A stretch of DNA of 10,972 nucleotides from Acidobacteriaceae bacterium. GTDB lineage: Bacteria > Acidobacteriota > Terriglobia > Terriglobales > Acidobacteriaceae. Below are positions 6,518-10,972 of the stretch, piece by piece. How positions within the stretch are numbered: the stretch's first letter is position 1; each line of letters starts with the position of its first letter. Both the position numbers and the translations under genes were made by a program. Location: contig PKXI01000352.1 of NCBI GenBank assembly GCA_003133425.1, forward strand, positions 1 to 10,972, given 5' to 3'. Below the pieces are notes generated by a model. That model ran no database searches. It was not told where the DNA came from and worked only from the letters and a program-made list of their open reading frames with translations.

Positions 6518-7990
6518 TTAAAACTTTCGGCTCCAGTCCCTAGGCCAGCGTTCGACAACCACCTTCGTTTGTGTGTAGAACTCCACCGCATGATGGGCTT
6601 GGGCGTGCAGGTCGCCGAAGAAACTCTCTCCCCAGCCGCTGAAGGGGAAGGAGGACATGGGTGCAGCAACACCAACATTGATGCCCACATTGCCGGCATT
6701 CACCTCGTAGCGGAAACGGCGGGCGTTGGCGCCGTCGGTGGTAAAGATGCACGCCATGTTGCCGTAGCTGCGGCCGTTCACAAGCGCGATCGCCTCTTCA
6801 ATTGTCTTGGCGTGCATCAGGCTGAGCACGGGTCCGAAGATCTCAGTGCGCGCAGTCTCTGCGTCAGGCGGAACCTGATCAAGAACAGTCGGCGAGACAA
6901 AAAATCCGTCTTCGAAGCCGGCTATCTTGCGATTGCGTCCATCCACCAAAATGCGCGCTCCATCCTGCTCTCCCTTGGCGATGAGACCTTCGATGCGAGC
7001 CTTGCTCTCGGCCGAGATCACAGGGCCCATTTCGATGCCGGCAGCGGCGCCGTAGCCCACCTTGCGGTTGGTGGCCGTGGTAACAATCTGCTCGGTGAAG
7101 ATAGGACGAGCGTCGCCCACGGTGATTGCAACGGACGCAGCCAGGCAGCGCTGTCCGGCGCAGCCAAATGCAGAATCGCCCAGAATCCGTGTCGTCATTT
7201 CCATGTCGGCATCTGGCATCACGACAACGGGATTCTTGGCGCCGCCCTGGCACTGGGCGCGCTTGCCGTTGGCGGCTGCGCGGCTGTAAATGTAGCGCGC
7301 AGTGGCCGTGGATCCCACAAAGCTCACGGCACGAATTACCGGATGATCCAAGATGGCGTTCACGGTGTCGCGGCCGCCGTTCACGAGTTGAATCACGCCG
7401 GGCGGGAAACCTGCAGACTCGATCAGGTGAAAGAGTTTCTGCGAAGTGATCGGTACGCGCTCTGAAGGCTTAAGCAGAAAGCAATTTCCGGCCGCCACCG
7501 CATAGGGCATAAACCAAAAGGGAATCATGCCCGGAAAATTGAACGGGGTAATGGCGGCTACTACCCCCAGCGGCTGGCGGATCATGTGTTCGTCGATGCC
7601 GGCAGCGATGTCTTCGCAATTGGTGCCCTGCATCATCATCGGCATGCCGCATGCGGTCTCAACGTTTTCGATGGCACGCTGCATCTCGCCCTTGCTCTCA
7701 GCAAGAGTCTTGCCGCATTCATCGGTGATGGTGAGCGCCAAGTCGTCGCGGTTTGCTTCCAGCAGACTCTTGAGTTTGAAGAGCGGCTGAATCCTGTCCC
7801 CAACCGGGGTGCGCCGCCATCCAATAAATGCACGCGCCGCGCAATCAGCGGCCTTGTTCACGTCGGCTGCGGGGGAGAGAGGAACCTGGGCCAGCACCTG
7901 CGTGGACGCTGGATTGATGACGTTCAGCGTCTGCTCGGCGGTGGAGGGACTCCATGTGCCATCGATGAAATTCTGCAACCGGTCAGTCAT
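6518..7990 (-). CDS. iolA: CoA-acylating (methyl)malonate-semialdehyde dehydrogenase
   Basis: 490 residues, the normal size for this family (also called mmsA). It converts malonate semialdehyde, the end product of inositol breakdown, or methylmalonate semialdehyde, to acetyl-CoA or propionyl-CoA with release of CO2 and NADH. Seen: aldehyde-dehydrogenase motifs in order, [17 protein letters not shown] (148-164) with Asn151, LLKPSER (172-178), [12 protein letters not shown] (224-235), [14 protein letters not shown] in place of the glutamate-containing motif of hydrolytic enzymes, catalytic Cys282 in [12 protein letters not shown], and TEIFGPVLS around Glu383. The missing base glutamate before GGAKN fits CoA-dependent members. 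The chosen ATG at 7990 follows GAGGAG (8005-8000); a longer frame to 8089 overlaps iolD and is not supported. Gap of 13 nt from the iolD stop. Confidence 0.92.
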   Translation of the reverse strand: MTDRLQNFIDGTWSPSTAEQTLNVINPASTQVLAQVPLSPAADVNKAADCAARAFIGWRRTPVGDRIQPLFKLKSLLEANRDDLALTITDECGKTLAESKGEMQRAIENVETACGMPMMMQGTNCEDIAAGIDEHMIRQPLGVVAAITPFNFPGMIPFWFMPYAVAAGNCFLLKPSERVPITSQKLFHLIESAGFPPGVIQLVNGGRDTVNAILDHPVIRAVSFVGSTATARYIYSRAAANGKRAQCQGGAKNPVVVMPDADMEMTTRILGDSAFGCAGQRCLAASVAITVGDARPIFTEQIVTTATNRKVGYGAAAGIEMGPVISAESKARIEGLIAKGEQDGARILVDGRNRKIAGFEDGFFVSPTVLDQVPPDAETARTEIFGPVLSLMHAKTIEEAIALVNGRSYGNMACIFTTDGANARRFRYEVNAGNVGINVGVAAPMSSFPFSGWGESFFGDLHAQAHHAVEFYTQTKVVVERWPRDWSRKF

Positions 7991-7999
7991 GTTCGTGTT

Positions 8000-8005
8000 C
8001 TCCTC
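8000..8005 (-). promoter_or_regulatory. Ribosome-binding site deciding the iolA start
   Basis: GAGGAG lies 9 nt before ATG 7990 and overlaps the iolD TGA stop (8006-8004). It favours 7990 over the upstream in-frame ATG at 8089, which would lie inside iolD. Confidence 0.7.
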
Positions 8006-9866
8006 ACAGGTGATAGCGCTCGCGCTTGCGCGCCTCTTCATAGTTTGTACGGGCTTTTCGCACGCTGTCCATTTCAGAGACTTCGGCAACCGCTACATCC
8101 CACCATGATTCGTAGCCGGGTACGCCTACCGTTGGGTCCGTCTCTACTACTATCACCGTGGTGCGATCCGCCGATTTGGCTTCTTCGAGGGCCTTTCTCA
8201 ACTCGGCCACTGTGTCGGCTTTCAACGCGTGTGCTCCGAGGCTGCGCGCGTTGGCCACAAAATCCACATTCAGGCGATCGCCGTCCAACTGCCCCGACGC
8301 TTCCGAGCGGACGCGGTAGCTGGTCCCGAATCCGCCCAGTCCCAACGAGCGGCTCAAACTACCAATGCTGGCAAAGCCGTGATTGTCCACCAGCACGATG
8401 ATCATCTTCAAGCCCTCTTGAACCGACGTAACAATCTCGGTCGGCATCATCAGGTAAGTTCCATCGCCCAGGAAGACATAGATTTCGCGGCTGGGATCGG
8501 CGATCTTCGCGCCCATGGCGGCGGGAATCTCGTAGCTCATGCAGGAGTAGCCGTACTCCATGTGATAGCCGTTAGGCGTGCGCGTGCGCCATAGCTTGTG
8601 CAGGTCGCCGGGATGGCTGCCCGCAGCGGAGAGCAGTACATCGTGGGGTCCGGATGCCTCCCACATGGCGCCGATGACTTCGCTTTGCGCGGGCTTGCCA
8701 GGGTTGTTCAGATGGAACAAGCGATCCACCTCGGCTTCCCATGCGACCTTCAGGCTGGCAACTTCAGCAGCATATTCCGCGCTCACTTTTTTGTTGGGCA
8801 GAGCCGCGGCGAGCTGCTCCAGCGTAACTCGCGCATCAGCCACCACCGGAATTGCGCCAACCTTGTATGCGTCGAACTCCGCCGTGTTGATGTTGACAAA
8901 TCGCACATCCGGATTCTGAAACGCTGTCATTGAGGCTGAAGTGAAATCGGCATAGCGCGTGCCGATGCCGATCACGAGGTCGGCCGAATGCGCCAGCCGA
9001 TTAGAAGCCAGAGTGCCCGTTGCGCCGATCGCGCCCATCGACTGCGGATGATCCCATGCCAGCGAGCCTTTGCCCGCCTGGGTTTCCGCAACCGGAATGC
9101 CGGATTGCGCAACAAATTTGTCGAGTGCCTGCGAGGCCTCGCTCATTAGCACACCGCCGCCGGCGACGATCAGCGGCTTTTTGGCCGTGCTAATTGCTTC
9201 AACGGCCCGAGCGAAAGACACCTGATCGGGTTGGCCGCGGCGAATCAACCACACGCGTTTGCGAAACAGTTCTTCTGGATAGTCGTACGCTTCGGTCTGC
9301 ACATCCTGGGGAAGAGCCAGCGTGACGGCGCCGCAGTCGGACGGAGACGTGAGCACCCGCATCACTTCGGGCAGTGCGGTAATGATCTGCTCAGGCCGAT
9401 AGATGCGGTCCCAGTAGCGTGACACGGGCTTGAAGCAATCGTTGACGCCAACATCCTGCGTGCTCGGCGATTCAACCTGCTGCAGTACGGGCGCCACATT
9501 TCGGCGGGCGAAGATGTCGCCGGGCAATAGCAGCACAGGCAGGCGGTTGATGGTCGCCAGCGCGGCGCCGGTAATCATGTTGGTGGCGCCGGGTCCGATC
9601 GATGAGGTGCAGGCAAAGGCGCGGAGCCGGTTGCTGGCCTTGGCAAACGCTGCGGCCAGGTGCACGCCGGACTGTTCGTTGCGTACCATGATGTATTTGA
9701 AATCGGGATTTTGCTGCAGAGCCTGCCCGATGCCTGCCACGTTTCCGTGACCGAAGATGCCCAGCATTCCGGCGAAGAATGCATGTTGCTGTCCATCCCG
9801 CTCGACGTACTGGTTCTTAAGAAACTGAATCAGGGCCTGCGCCATTGTCATGCGACGCGTCTTCAT
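8004..9866 (-). CDS. iolD: 3D-(3,5/4)-trihydroxycyclohexane-1,2-dione hydrolase (ThDP enzyme)
   Basis: 620 residues, in the usual range for IolD. It opens the six-membered ring of the dehydrated inosose to give 5-deoxyglucuronate, using thiamine diphosphate and Mg. Seen: three-domain ThDP layout; N-terminal domain with the conserved Glu64 in [18 protein letters not shown] and [15 protein letters not shown]; central domain with [10 protein letters not shown] (231-240) and a GIGTRYADF stretch; C-terminal cofactor-binding domain with GDGTYLMMP starting at 467 and the metal Asn in LVDNHGFAS (492-500). The long insertion and the [14 protein letters not shown] and [18 protein letters not shown] segments are typical of IolD rather than acetolactate synthase. 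ATG 9866 follows AAGGTGA that lies in the last codons of iolB, 5 nt after the iolB stop; an upstream ATG at 9929 inside iolB has no such support. Confidence 0.93.
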   Translation of the reverse strand: MKTRRMTMAQALIQFLKNQYVERDGQQHAFFAGMLGIFGHGNVAGIGQALQQNPDFKYIMVRNEQSGVHLAAAFAKASNRLRAFACTSSIGPGATNMITGAALATINRLPVLLLPGDIFARRNVAPVLQQVESPSTQDVGVNDCFKPVSRYWDRIYRPEQIITALPEVMRVLTSPSDCGAVTLALPQDVQTEAYDYPEELFRKRVWLIRRGQPDQVSFARAVEAISTAKKPLIVAGGGVLMSEASQALDKFVAQSGIPVAETQAGKGSLAWDHPQSMGAIGATGTLASNRLAHSADLVIGIGTRYADFTSASMTAFQNPDVRFVNINTAEFDAYKVGAIPVVADARVTLEQLAAALPNKKVSAEYAAEVASLKVAWEAEVDRLFHLNNPGKPAQSEVIGAMWEASGPHDVLLSAAGSHPGDLHKLWRTRTPNGYHMEYGYSCMSYEIPAAMGAKIADPSREIYVFLGDGTYLMMPTEIVTSVQEGLKMIIVLVDNHGFASIGSLSRSLGLGGFGTSYRVRSEASGQLDGDRLNVDFVANARSLGAHALKADTVAELRKALEEAKSADRTTVIVVETDPTVGVPGYESWWDVAVAEVSEMDSVRKARTNYEEARKRERYHL

Positions 9867-9871
9867 CTCTC

Positions 9872-9878
9872 TCACCTT
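9872..9878 (-). promoter_or_regulatory. Ribosome-binding site deciding the iolD start
   Basis: AAGGTGA, formed by the last two codons and stop of iolB, lies 5 nt before ATG 9866, which implies translational coupling of iolD to iolB. Confidence 0.7.
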
Positions 9879-10690
9879 TTCACCATGGGTAACCTGGGGT
9901 CCTTTTCGTTCCATGTGGCTCTCACCCACGCATAGTCGGGATCGTCGGAGGCGGCCAGCGAACGCGCCGAGCCCGCCAGCGCGTTCAGGTAATACGCGTT
10001 ATAGCCATGCGCGGCCACCACAGGATGATAACCCTCCGGGACCAGAACCAGCTCGCCGTCGCGCACGGTGAGTGTCTCATCGATTCGGCGATCGGCCGTG
10101 TACACCTTCTGTATCGCAAATCCCTCCGGCCGGTCGATCCGGTAGTAATAGATCTCTTCGAGGTCCACTTCTCCCGGTGGGTTATGCACGTCGTGCTTGT
10201 GGGGCGGAAAGCTGGACCAACTGCCAGCGGGCGTGAAGACCTCGACAATAATGAGGCGATGCGCTGGAAAGCTCGGCGGCAGCATGCTGTTGATCTGGCG
10301 CGTGGCGTTGCCACCGCCGCGAATCTCGATGCCCACCTGGTCAGGCGTAATCAGACACGCGGGGTGTTCTTCTTCGGCACGGCTGTAACAGAAGGCGAGG
10401 TCGCAATCGGTGTCGGCGGTAACAGTGAATGAGGTGTTCACCGGAAGGTAGAGAGTGTATGGCAAGCCGTCAAATACTGTGGCCCGCTTGCCGATGCGCT
10501 CCCACTCACCCCGTGAGCTCTTGACCGAACAGGTGCCGCCCAGCACTACGATCGCCAATTCTTTGGACGCGGTCTCTCCGCTGAATCTCTTGCCCTGCTC
10601 GAGTTGGCGAGACTCCAGAGATAGAAATTCGAAGCCGAAATCTTCGATCCGGTTCCGGAATACTTCCGGACGGACCAACAAGTCACTCAT
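9872..10690 (-). CDS. iolB: 5-deoxy-glucuronate isomerase
   Basis: 272 residues, essentially the length of known IolB. It isomerises 5-deoxyglucuronate to 2-deoxy-5-keto-gluconate in the cytoplasm, using a divalent metal in a two-cupin (KduI/IolB) fold. Seen: the C-terminal cupin metal site with FPPHKHD (His164, His166), EEIYYYRI (Glu179) and PEGYHPVVA (His222), plus PAGSWSSFPPH just before it, characteristic of IolB. The N-terminal cupin shows LGGTCSVKSSRGEW and FDGLPYTLYLPVN. ATG 10690 is preceded by AAGGAG (10701-10696); a frame extending to 10810 would start inside the operator palindrome and is rejected. First gene of the operon, so any promoter control probably acts just upstream. Confidence 0.93.
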   Translation of the reverse strand: MSDLLVRPEVFRNRIEDFGFEFLSLESRQLEQGKRFSGETASKELAIVVLGGTCSVKSSRGEWERIGKRATVFDGLPYTLYLPVNTSFTVTADTDCDLAFCYSRAEEEHPACLITPDQVGIEIRGGGNATRQINSMLPPSFPAHRLIIVEVFTPAGSWSSFPPHKHDVHNPPGEVDLEEIYYYRIDRPEGFAIQKVYTADRRIDETLTVRDGELVLVPEGYHPVVAAHGYNAYYLNALAGSARSLAASDDPDYAWVRATWNEKDPRLPMVKR

Positions 10691-10695
10691 GATTT

Positions 10696-10701
10696 CTCCT
10701 T
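10696..10701 (-). promoter_or_regulatory. Ribosome-binding site deciding the iolB start
   Basis: AAGGAG lies 5 nt before ATG 10690 and fixes the start of the operon's first gene, excluding the longer frame from 10810. Confidence 0.8.
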
Positions 10702-10804
10702 GGGACCGCTCAGCGCATGAGCCACAGGAGTCTTCTGTGGGCCCATTCTTGCTGTACATCGTCTGGTGTTGGACGAGGCGATACCGAACTGACAAAGCGA
10801 GAAA

Positions 10805-10820
10805 ATGCACACGTGTGCAT
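10805..10820. promoter_or_regulatory. Perfect 16-bp palindrome, candidate operator of the inositol operon
   Basis: ATGCACACGTGTGCAT is a perfect palindrome with a central CG, a pattern typical of LacI-family operators, though other dimeric regulators could bind it. It is centred about 122 bp upstream of the iolB ATG and would overlap the first transcribed bases of the candidate promoter beside it, a classic repressor position. Neither iolR nor a LacI-type gene is in the window. Confidence 0.55.
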
Positions 10821-10830
10821 CAACTACAAA

Positions 10831-10860
10831 ATCATCCACCTCAGCAGCCGTGCCTGTCAA
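10831..10860 (-). promoter_or_regulatory. Candidate sigma70-type promoter of the inositol operon
   Basis: On the minus strand a perfect -35 TTGACA (10860-10855) is followed after 18 bp by GATGAT (10836-10831), a 4/6 match to TATAAT keeping the most conserved A and T. Transcription would start near 10823, immediately before the palindrome. The -10 is weak, so the call is tentative. Confidence 0.4.
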
Positions 10861-10972
10861 CATGAAATGCCGAAAATTGGAATTAACCGGGCTTGGAATA
10901 TCTCAGAATCCAGATTCTCTAGAGCCTGTTATTAACTTTGCGTGAGTTGCCGAACGAGATTCGCGAGCATAA

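Larger units (their letters stand above)
10691..10972. other. Leader and promoter region upstream of iolB
   Basis: 282 bp without a convincing gene. It holds a likely promoter, a 16-bp palindrome and a 114-nt leader between palindrome and iolB. A short inverted repeat AGAATC-CA-GATTCT lies at 10905-10918 beside CTCTAGAG (10917-10924). At the far right, one minus-strand frame ending TAA at 10936-10934 could be the tail of an upstream gene (ends LVRQLTQS), but only a dozen codons are visible. Confidence 0.5.

Noticed and set aside
6569..7465. 298-residue plus-strand open frame
   Set aside because: Antisense to iolA, whose motifs are complete; the long frame reflects GC-biased codon positions.
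7586..8401. 271-residue plus-strand open frame
   Set aside because: Crosses the junction of iolA and iolD antisense, low-complexity composition, no motif.
9867..9929. N-terminal extension of iolD into iolB
   Set aside because: AAGGTGA sits 5 nt before ATG 9866, and the extension would be polar residues inside iolB.
10691..10810. N-terminal extension of iolB by 40 residues
   Set aside because: AAGGAG fixes ATG 10690, giving the normal IolB length; the longer start would lie within the operator palindrome.
10905..10924. AGAATC-CA-GATTCT repeat beside CTCTAGAG
   Set aside because: Short arms, no T-run, uncertain neighbour; noted but not called a terminator or operator.
1..10972. CRISPR arrays, insertion sequences, tRNA or rRNA genes, phage or defence genes
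   Set aside because: No spaced direct repeats, transposase motifs, cloverleaf or ribosomal sequence, or defence domains were seen in reading both strands.

Overview
The window reads as ordinary bacterial chromosome of moderately high GC. Gene content and protein flavour fit a soil Acidobacteriota (Terriglobia-like): a complete-looking myo-inositol block next to a Tat-exported enolase-superfamily protein and a GRP-type sugar transporter. The taxon is an inference from style, not from a marker gene. There are no RNA genes, insertion sequences, CRISPR arrays or phage genes that I can see.

Layout. Positions 1-962 (minus strand) hold the N-terminal 320 codons of an IlvD/Edd-family sugar-acid dehydratase that runs off the left edge. 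A 558-bp divergent intergenic region (963-1520) separates it from a plus-strand mannonate-dehydratase-like enolase-superfamily gene (1521-2855) carrying a twin-arginine signal. That gene converges on a tight minus-strand operon covering 10690 down to 3009, in transcription order: iolB (5-deoxyglucuronate isomerase), iolD (trihydroxycyclohexanedione hydrolase), iolA/mmsA (malonate-semialdehyde dehydrogenase), an iolE-like TIM-barrel dehydratase, iolG (inositol 2-dehydrogenase), a 33-codon membrane mini-protein gene, and a 435-residue GRP-family transporter. The region 10691-10972 is the operon's leader and promoter area; it contains a perfect 16-bp palindrome just downstream of a plausible promoter.

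How the genes work together. The transporter plausibly imports inositol or a related sugar. IolG oxidises it to 2-keto-myo-inositol, the IolE-like protein dehydrates that, IolD opens the ring, IolB isomerises the product to 2-deoxy-5-keto-gluconate, and IolA finishes by turning malonate semialdehyde into acetyl-CoA. The DKG kinase (iolC) and DKG-phosphate aldolase (iolJ) steps are not in this window. The divergent pair at the left would feed sugar acids (2-keto-3-deoxy products) into a separate branch.

The best leads for something undescribed are the 33-residue membrane protein squeezed exactly between iolG and the transporter (4321-4422), the transporter's extra C-terminal domain, the long hairpin between iolE and iolG, the 16-bp operator-like palindrome in front of iolB, and the exported dehydratase. 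No spectacular new system (defence, mobile or retron-like) is visible.
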